A stretch of DNA of 64,000 nt, taken from positions 2,728,001 through 2,792,000 of the forward strand of contig NC_089436.1 of assembly GCF_026210795.1 (NCBI RefSeq), read 5' to 3'. This document shows, one piece after another, positions 49,001-60,815 of the stretch (position 1 is the first letter of the stretch; each line of letters opens with the position of its first letter). This DNA comes from Rhizophagus irregularis (taxonomy: Eukaryota; Glomeromycota; Glomeromycetes; Glomerales; Glomeraceae). The notes below the pieces were generated by a model, which worked only from the letters and a program-made list of their open reading frames with translations, was not told the DNA's origin and did not search any database. Made by a program: the position numbers and the translations under genes.

Positions 49001-50569
49001 TTACATACTACTGGACTCATGTCCTATAAATATTTTTTTTTATTCATTTATTCAATAAACAAATATGATATTAAAACTCATATATCATTTTATATAATGT
49101 TTATAGCATACTGATACATTGGCTTTTTTTTTTTTAATTTAAAAAATTGAATTTAATAATATAGCCATGGCTGATTAGATTGAATGAAATAAAATATTTC
49201 ATATAATATTACATAATTTTTTTTCATAATTATCTTTCATATTAATTAAAATATTATCCATTTATTTCATTTTTTTATTTTATTTTAAGTGTATGATATG
49301 GATCATGAAGTTGTGTGATAAAAATTCTCATGTATGGTATTTTTCTACTTCTTTCTATTCAACTATTTCTATTTTTTTTTTTAATAATAAATTTCAATTA
49401 ATTTATATTACAGCTGTTTGCAAAAATAATGAATCACCCGATTCATTGAAGCTTCATTACTCAGTTATACGGATCGGCATAATTTTGGCCAATTTATAAT
49501 TCCGGCCAAAATTAACGTATGTAGATCATTTCTTTTTCTAAAGTTTGTAACCATTATTAATCATCAAACCGCTAGCTAAAATAGCTTGTACAAAAAAAAT
49601 GCATTTTGGCTGAACCTGTGTGACGACTATGACGTAGAAACAATAACTTTTTTAACTTAATCTATCTGCTATTTATAAAGTACATTTCCTCGAATACTTT
49701 TCTGGTAAAAACTCGGTAATAATTATATAAATTAATATTAAAAGTTTAAAATTAATTAATACCCAAAAATAATCAAATTATTTATGGCTTAACAGTTAAA
49801 TGAGATACTTATAGTACGAATCAATATTCAAATCAGTTCAAATAATTAAATGACGTTTAAAAGGTAGGTTTTTATTATTTCAATTGGCTAAATGAATTTA
49901 CTTATATAATTAACAAAAATGCTTTTTAACACTTGTCTACGAAAAAAAAAAAATTTTTTTCTTTCTCCGAAAAGAGCGATTTACTCTGATTTTATTAAAA
50001 TCTATACGCTTCCATAATTTAACGGTATAAAAGATTACATTTCAAACATCTCTAATATATGAAATATACTTTTATAATTTCACTTGATGTTTCAAAATTT
50101 ATGTCGTCTGAAATTACTACGTTAATCACGTGATGCTATCAAAATGTCAAAATTTGCATCATCGTTCTCTTATTGCATAAGTATTAGTAAATTATGACAA
50201 CAAAAGTAAAGAAAATAAAGTTCTACTTAATTTAAAGTTTTTAAACATGTATTATTGTTATATCTTTTTCATTGATCCCACTAAACTGAGAGAATCTATC
50301 CGATATTTTGATGCCTACGAAGAGCATCATAGCATCATGAATAGTAACCGAAGTCAGGAATCGAGTCATATTTAGTTTCATACCCAATTGTAGATAAATT
50401 TACAATTAAAAGAAAACAAGAAAAATGTACAGTGAAAAATGGTAAAATTTAAATATAACTATGATATGATACTATGAAAATAAGTGGTAAATTTTAAATA
50501 TAACCATGTCTAAAATCTAAATCCTTTTCTATATATAAATAAATATTCTCCATTAAAATTAACTCCATA
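46002..50569. other. intergenic, no gene recognised
   Basis: AT-rich, 4.5 kb. Frames at 48616-48936, 48899-49114 and 49293-49499 lack domains and splice context. 48290-48440 is rich in ACCGATTAAC-type motifs. A tataattccggcc motif lies near 49496. Confidence 0.45.
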
Positions 50570-51550
50570 TTATTTATTTTGATTTTTACGACTTACTAGG
50601 TAATATAATTTTTTTAAGCCACTAGTATCATTATTTTTAGAAATTGAAATTGATTCTTCTCGTCCGTTATTAGACTGATTAGCTTCCTGTTCATTATAAA
50701 CTTCTATATTACTATCGCCATGATACTCATTATTATTTTCGGACATCACATAGTTTCCTGGTATTAATATTACATCTTGATTATTCCTATTGTCTTCTGG
50801 TACTAACATTTTATCTTTATTGGTTTTATTTCTTTTATATAAAAAGACACTTCCTATTGTTAATAAGATACCACCAAACAGTCCACCTATTATCGCGCCA
50901 ATCGTTGATGCCTTATTATCGGTATTCTTATTATCAGGGCCATTAATTCCGTCTGAAGAAACTTTACCAGCTTTACCAGGACCAGTTTTGCCAGGAGCAT
51001 TAGGATTCCTAATTATAAGGGTACCTTCCATACCACCAAAACCAGGTGTACAATGACCAGGAACACCACAGTAAAACCGTCTTTTTCCAGCAACGTCAAC
51101 TGGTAAAGTCCATTGTTTAGGTGCCATGAATGCACCACCAGAAGTGAAAGCGTCAGACCTTGATGACATTGAGCATATTTTTGCTGCGATGTAAAAAAAA
51201 AATAAAATTATGCATATTATATAATAAAATTTGTAATAATAGCCGTAATAATAGTTGTAACAAATACCTGCATCGGATTCTATAATACTATGTTTACCGG
51301 TTTTCCAAGTAAAGACAATCTAATAATTTATTAAAATTTATCTGAGTTGATATAAATTATTTTTAGGACAAAGAAAAAAATAAAAAGGTTGTTATACTGT
51401 ACATACGTTATCACCAACGGTGGCCAATACGACGTTTGGGATGAAAGCATTTTTTCCTTTTGGACCACCAACCTCAACCATTATATCAGCTGCATAGGCG
51501 TATATTATAATTCCTAAAAGGAATAAATATATAGAAAGTGTTTTATTCAT
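50570..51550 (-). CDS. cupredoxin (plastocyanin-like) membrane-anchored protein 2
   Basis: Three exons, 51407-51550, 51268-51319 and 50570-51183, with GT-AG introns of 87 and 84 bp; 269 residues. It starts MNKTLSIYLFLLGI, a signal peptide ending near YAYA. The first exon is exactly 144 nt, as in paralogue 1. Copper ligands: His in TGKHSI, then FYCGVPGHCTPGFGGM. A short linker (PGKTGPGKAGK) replaces the Ala/Ser-rich linker of paralogue 1. The membrane segment is IGAIIGGLFGGILLTIGSVF, and the tail is Asn/Glu-rich. The Met at 51169 is internal. The second intron, inside the cupredoxin domain, is absent from paralogue 1. Same presumed role at the cell surface. Confidence 0.88.
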
Positions 51551-53374
51551 TTAATAATTTTTTTTTCTTATTATTTTTTTTTTTTGAAGGGTGCGAAGTG
51601 AAAGTTTTTTATTTTATTTATGAATGTGTAGATCCTTTTTATTTGAGGCGTTGAATAATAATTCCGGCCTAAAGAGCCTAAAGAGCTAATAATAGTAAAT
51701 TTAGTATCTTATTAACTAATTATATTTTATTTTATTGGACAAATGTGTAACGCCCCTGCATCAAATAATTAATTAGTGCGAAAATCGCGTGATTTACCGC
51801 AGTTAAATACAGTATATGATGAATTGATGACCGAATTCACCAAACCAAAAAAGATTTTGATTCTGTGTACATTATTAATAATATATTAGTAATTTTTTTT
51901 TTAAATGTTTAATACTATGATCTTGTTGCGAAGAAAAAGAGTTATAGAAAAAATTACTCTACTCTATTTAATTATTTTTAATAAAAATTTTATAAAATGT
52001 TTTTTATCCTTTTTTTTTTAAAAAAAAAAAATTGTTAAATCTTCAAAAAAGTTCTCTCGTTAGGGGGATTGACGTCAAAGCAGGAATTCAAAATATAGCG
52101 TGGTACAAGATTTGACATGTAATTACAACATGTGACAATATAATCCTTTTTTCAACATCTTTTTTTTTTTAAGGATAATAATGAAACTTTAATATTTCTC
52201 CTAATCAGATTTAGACTATAAGAAATGATTAATTAACTAAATTTGGGAAATAAATTATAAGAATATTTTTATTTAAATTCGTGATCAATTAAGACTAAAT
52301 ATTTGATCGATTCAAATATGGTCGATAGAAATTTGGTTAACTGATCATAAGTTTTTATTTCCTTTATAAGTTCATCAATTTGTAACCGAATCGTATAATT
52401 TTTACTGGATATTCTTTAAACCTTTTTTATCCAAATATTATAAAGTATTTTATATAAAATTCAAAAATCTTTCAAATCCGTCATGAAATGTTTTTTTTCA
52501 TTCTATTTATAGTTATACTTAAATGTCTAGTATACTAAAAAGTTGTGCATTACAATAAGAAGTAGTGCGCCAAAATACTTATATCATAGTAGGATTAGAT
52601 CAAAAAATTCGTACGGCGCTGCAAAAAATGTGAGTTATAAAGCAAGACTTGAACAATTTAATGGATTAAATAGCTTTCTAGAACAAATTGTTCAGTCATT
52701 TGAGTTTCTCTCATACAGTGAATTGCGAAAAATTGGTGGTTTATAACATAAAATTGATTTAAATAAAAAAAGAAAAATATATTCATTTACTATGAAATAA
52801 AGATAACAATATGTTTTATTTTCTTTATATTTAATATATTTTTTTTTAAAAAAAAAGATTAATTTGTCACTTTTCTTGTAATAACTTTAAAAGTGCAACA
52901 AATACTCTTAAAATTTAATAATCATTTTTTGACTAAATTTTGTTATTTAGCTAGCTGTACCATATAATTAAGTACCTGTTCGATATTTATAATGGTCCCG
53001 TGAGTAATATCAAGCAATCTGATTGGCCTCTTAAGTATTCTTTCTAATTCTGCTCATATGTAATATAATCTGAGCATCTTTAGTTTATATATACAGTACT
53101 TCAAAATTAAAAAAAAATTAAAAATGAATATATTTTTATTGATATATATAAACTTATCTATATTGAGTTATTATATTCCTTAACTGTTAAATATATAAAT
53201 ATTAAATAGGCATAACTAATTATAAAATAGAAATAAAATGTTATCATAAAAGATTAAGAGTAATATCAATGAAAGTGTATAATATATCGATCGTATCGTT
53301 TATAATTATTTATAAAAATTCTAATAATCTCTTTGTTTCGATTTCTTTCTTGTATTTTTATAAAATCAAACGAT
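51551..53374. other. intergenic, upstream of cupredoxin 2
   Basis: AT-rich. A dispersed repeat at about 51624-51705 (gaatgtgtagatcct, aattccggcctaaagag) matches 11655-11715. A 67-codon frame at 52543-52746 (ends SFEFLSYSELRKIGGL) has no recognised domain. Confidence 0.45.
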
Positions 53375-53377
53375 TAG

Positions 53378-53642
53378 CCCTGTAAAAAAAAAATGTCCGG
53401 AAATTGTAGCTAAAAACATCCGGAAAATATCCATGTGTCCGGAAAACGTCCAGAAAATTGCAATATTCCGGACACTTTCTGGACGCTGGGTCTAAACCCT
53501 CCTAGACATTTTCTGGACATTTTCTGGAAAATGGAAATTTTCCAACGTCCAGAATATTGCAATATTCCGGACATATTCCAGACAAATAAACATTTTCTGG
53601 ACGTTTTTAGCTACAATTTCCGGACATTCTTTTTTTATAGGG
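53378..53642. mobile_element. CCCTRTA-ended MITE, nested at MITE edge
   Basis: 265 bp, with about 44-bp inverted ends: CCCTGTAAAAAAAAAATGTC on the left and the inverse of CCCTATAAAAAAAGAATGTC on the right, continuing through GGAAATTGTAGCTAAAAAC. Flanked by the 3-bp direct repeat TAG (53375-53377 and 53643-53645). The interior repeats TCCGGACA/TTTTCTGGAC motifs. No real ORF. Confidence 0.8.
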
Positions 53643-53644
53643 TA

Positions 53645-53951
53645 GGCCACACAAATTCGAATTTTCGGTTCACTTCACCCGGCCGGGTCACTTTTTCAAA
53701 TTTCAATAAAAAAAAGTTTATATATAAAAAATTTATCATTTGATCAGGACGTAATTTTATTAGCGGGTAAGTTTATCACGCGGCTGAGAATTTCTAGAGC
53801 GAAAATAAATTCCTCCCTTTTAAAAGTCAACCAATCAAATGTCACGATTTTATATATAAACTTTTTTTACTAATAAACAATAAACTCCGGGTCCCCGGGT
53901 TGATTTTAAATTTCAATGTTACGTGAACCGAAAAATTGAATTTGTGTGGCC
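53645..53951. mobile_element. PIF/Harbinger-like MITE, copy 1
   Basis: 307 bp, ends GGCCACACAAATTCGAATTT and the inverse ending AAATTTGTGTGGCC-type sequence. It shares the CACTTCACCCGGCCGGG block, the GCGGGTAAGTTTATCAC block and AGTCAACCAATCAA with copy 2 at 58489. The right flank is TTA. The left TTA (53374-53376) is now separated by the nested 265-bp insertion. Confidence 0.8.
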
Positions 53952-54208
53952 TTATATGATCAGAATATTGTGAATGTTCAACTTTTTTTTTTGTCAATCA
54001 ACTCCATACAACACATCATCGGAAATTGGTAATTTTTTATTACTATGCTTCTCTTTAAAAATGGTTTGCGAAAATTTTTCTGTTAATTCTTCGTTAACCA
54101 TATTTGCTGTTGTCAGCGAAATTTTAACTTTCGACTTGTTCGTTATGTACAGTACATTATTAGCAGAAGAACAAATCTTAGATTGAGAAATATTTTTTTA
54201 TTAAATCA

Positions 54209-54400
54209 TTATAATTGATTTCTTACATAAATAGAAGACTTTCTTTTTTTCTTGTTAATATAAATTTTAATTTGTGAATGTATCAACGTACTGTACATAT
54301 GTGTACCAGTTCTTTCAGTAACGGGTTTTAAGTTATATCCTTCACGACCAATTAATTATTAATTTCAATATGATGAGAAATTGGAATGGACAAGTTTTCA
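54209..54400 (-). pseudogene. degenerate KH-domain fragment
   Basis: On the minus strand, LIGREGYNLKPVTERTGTHM followed by IHSQIKIYIN matches the KH core of the gene at 56354-56966 (LIGRGGRNIKPIEKGTGT). A frame break just upstream of the GxxG loop and the lack of a proper start make it a relic. A second, weaker match (HEGFNLKHK) lies near 54815-54870. Confidence 0.5.
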
Positions 54401-56353
54401 TTTGCTTTTTCATTTTGTAAAGAAATAAAGGCTTTAGATATTTTCAAACGACAATAGTCAATCAAAAGGTACATATTTATAACGAAAATTGTCCCACAAA
54501 GACATTATGATCATCACACAACATAACAGATAATGTTTTTGTTAATATATTAAACGTTATTGTTACCAGTTTAGAAAAATTAATAATTTCCAGATACATC
54601 TTACAATAACAAAAAAATCAATGACTATGTATGAAATCTTTCACGCTTTTATTGCCATTTGAGGTAAAAAAAAAACCAAAAAAAAAAAAAGTACAAAAGA
54701 AACAGGATAAAATCCTGAATATGTACGGAAAATGCCCTATAAAACACATTTAGTCCGTAAATTCTTTTTATTTTCAGAATTTTTTTTGGGAATTGATTTG
54801 TGTTTTAGGTTAAATCCTTCATGAACGTAAAGTTTATAAAAATAAATTTCTTTATTCGTGAATAAAGACTTTGTTCTCATTACTTCAAACGCTTTCTTAC
54901 GTTATGAGATCGACACAATTACAGTACTGCTGATCATTTTATTTCTACGAAGTTGCGCTAACTTTTTTAGGGGTTTGAAAGGGAAGGTATGTTAAATGAA
55001 GCTATTTGTTGGAAGCAAGCCCATTTAAATATATGAACTTAAGAAGTAAAACCGGTCAAATAAAATTTAGATCTTTGTAACATAAATTTTTTTAAAAAAA
55101 TGCAGTCACCGGCTTTTATTTTATGCATGTAAAAATCAAAAAACCTAATAATATGAAAATTTTTTGTGATTTTATAATAAAAAACTTTTTACATTTTTCA
55201 AAAATTTGACGCAGACAGGGTTACAACTTACAAGAATCTAAAGATTTAATTTTTTCGTCCTAAGATTATTATAATTGCCAAGTTCTTTCATCAATCCTCT
55301 AGTTATCAGATATCTTCTAATTTTGTAGAATCAACACTACACTCATCACTTCCAACCCGCTAATAAATGAGGCTCTTTACAAATCACCAAGACAAGTAAG
55401 TCCCCGAAGGGTATGATTCCTTGGAATGCACGATCAACTATATTATAAAAAAAATCTCAATTGATAATGTTTTATATATAACTTGACATACTTTTGATTT
55501 ACAATGACAATATAAGTTAAAATTTTAATATTACAATAATGCAAATTAAATATAATGATGATAATTTCTATAATGTAATAATGATAACGCAAATGTTTAA
55601 CGATCCCGCATTTGAGAAAAAAAGCATATAAAGATTAAGATTAACAAAGTTACGAGGCATTTCTTGCATTAATAATAAAATTCCTAAAAAATTAGACCTC
55701 AAAGGTAGAAAAACTACTTTCACTCTTACAGTTCAAATTGCAAAATAACTTCCTAGTAAATATAAAAAAAGGCTTCGTAACTTTGCAAATATGGATTGGA
55801 GAAACTTTATAAGTGTGAAAATATTTGAGAAAGAAGAAGTTATTCGATCTATGCATCTAAAAAAAACGGGCCATTTTTTATAATAATTTATTATGAAAAT
55901 TTCGTTTATCAAATTTAAACTCTAAAAATATTAACTATGTAAAATATTAGGTAACTTGATATACTTTTGATTTACATAGTTGACCGCGCACTCCAAAGAT
56001 TCCTGTCAATCGCCAGGAATTCGAATTGTAGAAAACAAGGATCAACTGCCAAGATTTCTATCTATATTTAAAGAAAAAGTTCAAATTGAAATTTGGAAAT
56101 CTCTGGTAATTTAGAAAAGATATGTATATTTTGTATCGCAAGTTTCATGAATTCTTTATTAAGAAAAAACATAATCCTGTTTACAAGAAAAAAAATATGT
56201 TGTATATATATATACTCTAATAATAATGAATTTTATTCTTTTCTATAAACTATTTTTTTAAAAAAAAAAATGCATAATTGATAGTAAAATAATGAAAAAA
56301 TATATATATAATTGATAATAAATAAAATTAAATGAAAAAAGAAAAAAAATGGA
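54401..56353. other. intergenic with possible coding relic
   Basis: AT-rich. Around 55640-55860 (+) a broken frame reads NNKIPKKLDLKGRKTTFTL and, after a stop, RNFANMDWRNFISVKIFEK; this may be a decayed gene piece of unknown origin. Otherwise nothing recognised. Confidence 0.35.
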
Positions 56354-56966
56354 TTAAGTAGATCGATTGTAATTCGTCTGATTTACAGGAACATTTCTTC
56401 TAATGTTTTTCTTATTTTGTGACTAAATATTTATCAGAGAAGGTGAAAAATATTTTATATTAAAAAAAATTTATCAAATAAAAATATTAACAAATTTATA
56501 TATTTTTGTAACTTACTTGTCGTGCTTTGGTCGCATTCGGCATTCTTCGTTTAAATCCTTTTCTTTTTTCTTTCAGATCATTATCTTTATGGTTGCTTGA
56601 TGTTGTATGTTGATGATTACCATTATCTGAAATTCTACTATTTTTTTTCTCTTTTTCTATATCTTTTTTTCGATTTCTTATTTCAATATCTTCTAGTAAC
56701 TTGTCTATTTGACATATCGCTTTATCGATCCACTCCCAAAGCGAAATATTTTCATCTTTATATTTATAATCTTTATTTATTTTAATTTCAATTTGTCGAG
56801 GGTTTACTTCTGTATTAATGTAAATGCATGTACCAGTCCCTTTTTCAATGGGTTTTATGTTACGTCCTCCACGACCAATTAATTTACCAACTTCAACATT
56901 TTCGGAAATTTCCATAGTGGTTGAAATAGTTGAGTATCTGATGGAATTTTGCATTTTTGTTTCCAT
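56354..56966 (-). CDS. small KH-domain protein
   Basis: Two exons, 56517-56966 and 56354-56422, joined by a 94-bp GT-AG intron (GTAAGT...TTTAG); 172 residues. Residues about 18-60 contain one KH-type motif: VEVGKLIGRGGRNIKPIEKG with the GRGG loop that contacts single-stranded nucleic acid, followed by TCIYINTEV and RQIEIKINK strands. Residues about 95-172 are Lys/Asn/Arg-rich and likely disordered, including KGFKRRMPNATKARQ. It probably binds RNA, but one short KH domain gives no hint of target. Reading through the donor would add only six codons, so the spliced form is preferred. A decayed relative lies at 54209-54400. Confidence 0.78.
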
Positions 56967-57583
56967 TTTTATGAAGAATTTAAAGATGATATAATGTTGT
57001 ATTTTTTTTATTATTATTATTAAAAAAAAGGGAGGAAAAAAAAATATGTATTATTTTTTTTTTGAATTTTTTTTTGAAAAATGCAAACTCAAAAAAGGAG
57101 AGTATTTATAATTTAGCAGTTTTATTGCGAAGTTATGTTACTTATGTATAAAACAAAAACACATCGTAAAATCATTTTATTAACATAAAACCACTAACAA
57201 AATTTTTATATTTGTTATTATTTTAACAAAACCATTTTTTAATTAACAAAACCATTTTTTAATTATAAACAAAGACAATGTTTTTGATGACGAGCCATGA
57301 AAAAAGAATCTATTTTTAAATCATGTTTTTATTATAAAAGGTTTTTATTCTCTTTTAAGCATGCATGAAAAGAATGTTATTAAAGGATATTCGTTAATAT
57401 AATTGATAGTCAAGACTATCACAAAAAAAGGGATAGCTGGATACCTTTGTCTGGATCACCCGGTCTTGCTCCACAAATTGTGTTATTCAAAGAAATGTTT
57501 TTGTTATCAATTGCCTACTGCGCTATTAACTATCAATTATTCATAAAAAATTAATAATTAAAATGTTCAATATTATATACTAG

Positions 57584-57632
57584 TTATTGGATAAGAGATA
57601 TCGGTCGAAGACCGATATCCCCCATCCAATAA
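57584..57632. repeat. 49-bp palindrome
   Basis: TTATTGGAT ... ATCCAATAA arms with an inner AGATATCGGTC-GAA-GACCGATATC core. It resembles the palindrome at 34151-34228 in its outer arms. Confidence 0.8.
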
Positions 57633-57735
57633 TTGAGTTATAGTTCGGTCATTAGGAATACTGCGGCGATTTATAGGAATTAATGCTACTAATAACGATT
57701 TCAATATTGGATGACTCAGGAATATGCGGGATTTT
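57633..57735. repeat. inverted copy of 60816-60930 repeat
   Basis: Shares, in reverse orientation, TTGAGTTATAGTTC, TAGGAATTAATGCTACTAAT, TTTCAATATTGGATG and GGAATATGCGGGATTTT with 60816-60930. Confidence 0.65.
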
Positions 57736-58488
57736 TAGATAGTCAAGAATTCCCTTTAACTCTGGTAATAGAAACGTGAAGCCATTTGTATTATTATGTG
57801 AAAATATCGTCGTTCACCACAATAAATTATTGCATCTTATGTATAACTATTTTATGAAACTATTCAAAAAAATTACGAGCACATCAGAAATATAGTCGTA
57901 GACGGACATGGTCGAATCAATCATTTTTTTATTCTTTTTTTAAAAAAAAAAAAAATTTAAAATCTAAACTGTAAACATGCGGAAAATCTTCTACGATTTT
58001 ACCATAAATTCGGTCTTATCTATTTTCATAATAAACAAGATGGTGTCATCATACAAAACTCGGCTGAAAGCTCTAAAACATAATGTTAAAAGTATAAATA
58101 TTTGTATAATTTTCGTGAAAAATAAAATTTGCTTAGATATATCTTTTAAAAATTAGAAATAAAGCAAACTATCTGATAGCAATAGATATAATAGATATTA
58201 ATAAAATTATGAAAATTTGAAAGTAATATAGAGGATAATGAATAAAATAAAGTGAAATTTGTGTATTATTTGTTGATAATGAACTGAACCAAGAAATCTA
58301 TTAAAGAATATTTTTTTTAAAAAAATAACTGTTTAAATTAAATGCGATCTTTGCTTAATTTTAGTCCAATTTTTGGAACCGTAATCATGAAATAACGTAC
58401 AAGAAATAAAGATCACACTTAAAGTCCGTGTAGTATCGATACTTGACAAACAATAATATCCTACCCTTTTTGCAATTTTCTTAATTAA

Positions 58489-58751
58489 GGCCACACAAAT
58501 TCGATTTTTCGGTTCACTTCACCCGGCCGGGTCACTTTTTAAGTTTATCACGTGATCAATACGTAATTTTATTGGCGGGTAAGTTTATCACGTGGCTGAG
58601 AACTTCCGGAGCGAGAATAAATTCTTTAATTACCCTCTCCTCTAAAAGTCAACCAATCAATGACACGATTTATATATAAACTTTTTTTTATTAATAAACA
58701 ATAAACCCCGGGTCCCCGCCTCGTGAACCGAAAAATTGAATTTGTGTGGCC
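58489..58751. mobile_element. PIF/Harbinger-like MITE, copy 2
   Basis: 263 bp with GGCCACACAAATTCGATTTT and the inverse ending AATTTGTGTGGCC, flanked by TAA on both sides. A TWA duplication with GGCC-type ends fits PIF/Harbinger. Compared with copy 1 it lacks about 40 bp after the CCCGGCCGGGTCACTTTTT block. Confidence 0.82.
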
Positions 58752-59033
58752 TAAGCAATATTTTTTTTTCAACAAAATAAAATATTCATAAAAAATTAAC
58801 TAAAATATTTTTGAACACAGTTTCACTTATATGAAATTTTGTGCTAATAGTATAATTATAAATATTTTTTTTTTTTAAAAAAAGTGAAATTATAAAAGCA
58901 ATTTTTCATCAGCAGCAAAATTCTAGCGAAAGTTGGATAAATTCCTAAAAAAAAAGCAGTAAGAATTTGAAAAGATCATCTATCCTAAACATGTCATTTT
59001 TTGTTACACAAAGTAATATATAAGACGCAGTAA

Positions 59034-59292
59034 GACTTCCCCAATTTCCCCAGTATCACCGTAGAAAAATGTCACATTCACGTGATCGTTTTTTATTCAT
59101 CACAACCGTCACACCCCACTGCTCTATAAGTATCTGAGGGACTTAGTTTTTTTCGAGTAGGCAAAACCTTATTCATCACCCCTTATTCGTCACTGTTTAT
59201 TTTCACGTGTTAGTGCATAACGCCGTAATGCGGGCCAAATGTGACATTTTTCTACGGTGATACTGGGGAAGTTGACTTCCCCAGTATCACCG
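59034..59292. mobile_element. MULE-like foldback MITE, nested in its own family
   Basis: Element at 59043-59273 with about 36-bp inverted ends (AACTTCCCCAGTATCACC...ATGTCACATT), 33 bp of which match perfectly. It is flanked by the 9-bp direct repeat GACTTCCCC (59034-59042, 59274-59282). The right flank continues CCAGTATCACCG, which is the terminus of the same family. Confidence 0.65.
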
Positions 59293-59929
59293 AACGGATC
59301 ATATATCACGATCTATTTACATCATCATGAACTGCGCTTCGTTAATTTTTCTCATGAACACTACTAACGAGATTAATTATTCCGAATAAAAGAATAAAAG
59401 AATTAACCAATCAATTAAGTAAGTTTGGGTTTTCAAAAATGACGACGATATAAATAGCGACTCTAAGAAATTTTTTTAAAAAAAAGATTTTAAACGTAAA
59501 ATATATACAATATAAAAACACGTATGAAGCAGAAATTATAGTGAAAGGATGTTTTTTTTTCGGTTTGATATTGAACATTTTTTATTTAGGAACATACAGT
59601 ATATTGAAATTGCGCCGCATATCGGCCCTTCCGAAAATTTTTGAGGCGTAGTAAATTTTCAAGCCACATCAATCGAAGGTTGAGGTGAAAGGAATTTAAC
59701 AAAAAAAAATGGCCAGAATTAATGTTAATTTTGGCCCGAATTAAATGTTATAATTCATTTAAAAAATTATGGCCTAATTTTCTTCTAATTTTAACCTAAA
59801 TTATATGTTGGAAAAAAAAATTGAAAAAGAGGCTTACAATAATCTCAAAAGTCTCATATCATATTCATTAATCGAGTTTAGTGTTGCACAGATGATGATT
59901 GGCGTGATTATCAAAGTTCAAACGCAAAC

Positions 59930-60140
59930 GGGATCCGGAACCCGGAACCCGGAAACCCTAACCCGGCCCGGACCCGGATCCGGGCTGGCAAATTTTCTTC
60001 AAAATTCACACGGGCCGGGTCCGGGCCGGCACATGAATTTTCGTCAAACCCGGATTTTCGTAATTCTGGCCAAAATTAAGTTAGCCGATTTTTTTGTTTT
60101 TATAGTACAACAAAATGATAAAAGTCCGGGTCCGGTCCGG
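59930..60140. repeat. GC-rich CCCGGG/CCGG-motif repeat
   Basis: Dense GGAACCCGG, CCCGGACCCGG and GGGCCGGGTCCGG motifs on both strands. The 128-codon frame at 59805-60191 runs through it and is judged repeat-derived. Confidence 0.6.
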
Positions 60141-60157
60141 GCCGGGTTTTTGATATA

Positions 60158-60392
60158 TTACAGCAAATTTCAAAATATACGGGACACTTGAGAAATTTGA
60201 TTGTCGGGTTGTCGGGTAGCCGGGTTACTCGGCAGTAGGTTGTTTATTAGAAAAGTATAAATAACACGTGACGAGTATAATGAATAGTAGTATATCAGAT
60301 TATATAATAACCTACTGCCGAGTAACCCGGCTACCCGACAACCCGACAATCAAATTTCTCAAGTGTCCCGTATATTTTGAAATTTGCTGTAA
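60158..60392. repeat. perfect 84-bp inverted repeat with 67-bp loop
   Basis: Arms 60158-60241 and 60309-60392 are exact reverse complements (ends TTACAGCAAATTTC and GAAATTTGCTGTAA), separated by 67 bp. It could be a foldback element or a local inverted duplication. No flanking direct repeat is evident. Confidence 0.9.
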
Positions 60393-60815
60393 GTCCGGGC
60401 CGGGTTGTAAAATAGTGGTCAATGCAGACCTCTAGTTCAAACACTGTTCAAACACGTAATTAAAATTTTTTTTTGCCTAAAATTACGTAAAATATAAAAG
60501 ATCAGAGTCATGTATATATAATCAATCGGTCTATAGGCATAATTCAGTGTCAAAGTGAAATAGATAAAAAAAGGGAACTATTATGAAACCAATTTACTCA
60601 ATTTTTTTTCTCTAACAAAAAAGTACCAAATCGCGTATATATAATGAAAAAAAATTTTCGATATTTGTTCAAAATAATCGATAATTAAACAAAAAAAAAA
60701 AGATTTATTTTTCGCCGTTTTTGTGTAATGATTTACGAGACGACAGTACTAATTTCGTAAATAAAACAAGAAATAGTTTCCTTGGTCGTCATAATAGTTT
60801 ATATTATTGTTCACT

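Noticed and set aside
48616-49499. Three short plus-strand frames
   Set aside because: No domain and no consistent splice sites; the last ends in a dispersed repeat motif.
52543-52746. 67-codon plus-strand frame
   Set aside because: No domain recognised; too short and isolated to call a gene.
59805-60191. 128-codon frame with GPGSG-type motifs
   Set aside because: It is a translation of the GC-rich repeat and the adjoining inverted-repeat arm; no start context or domain.
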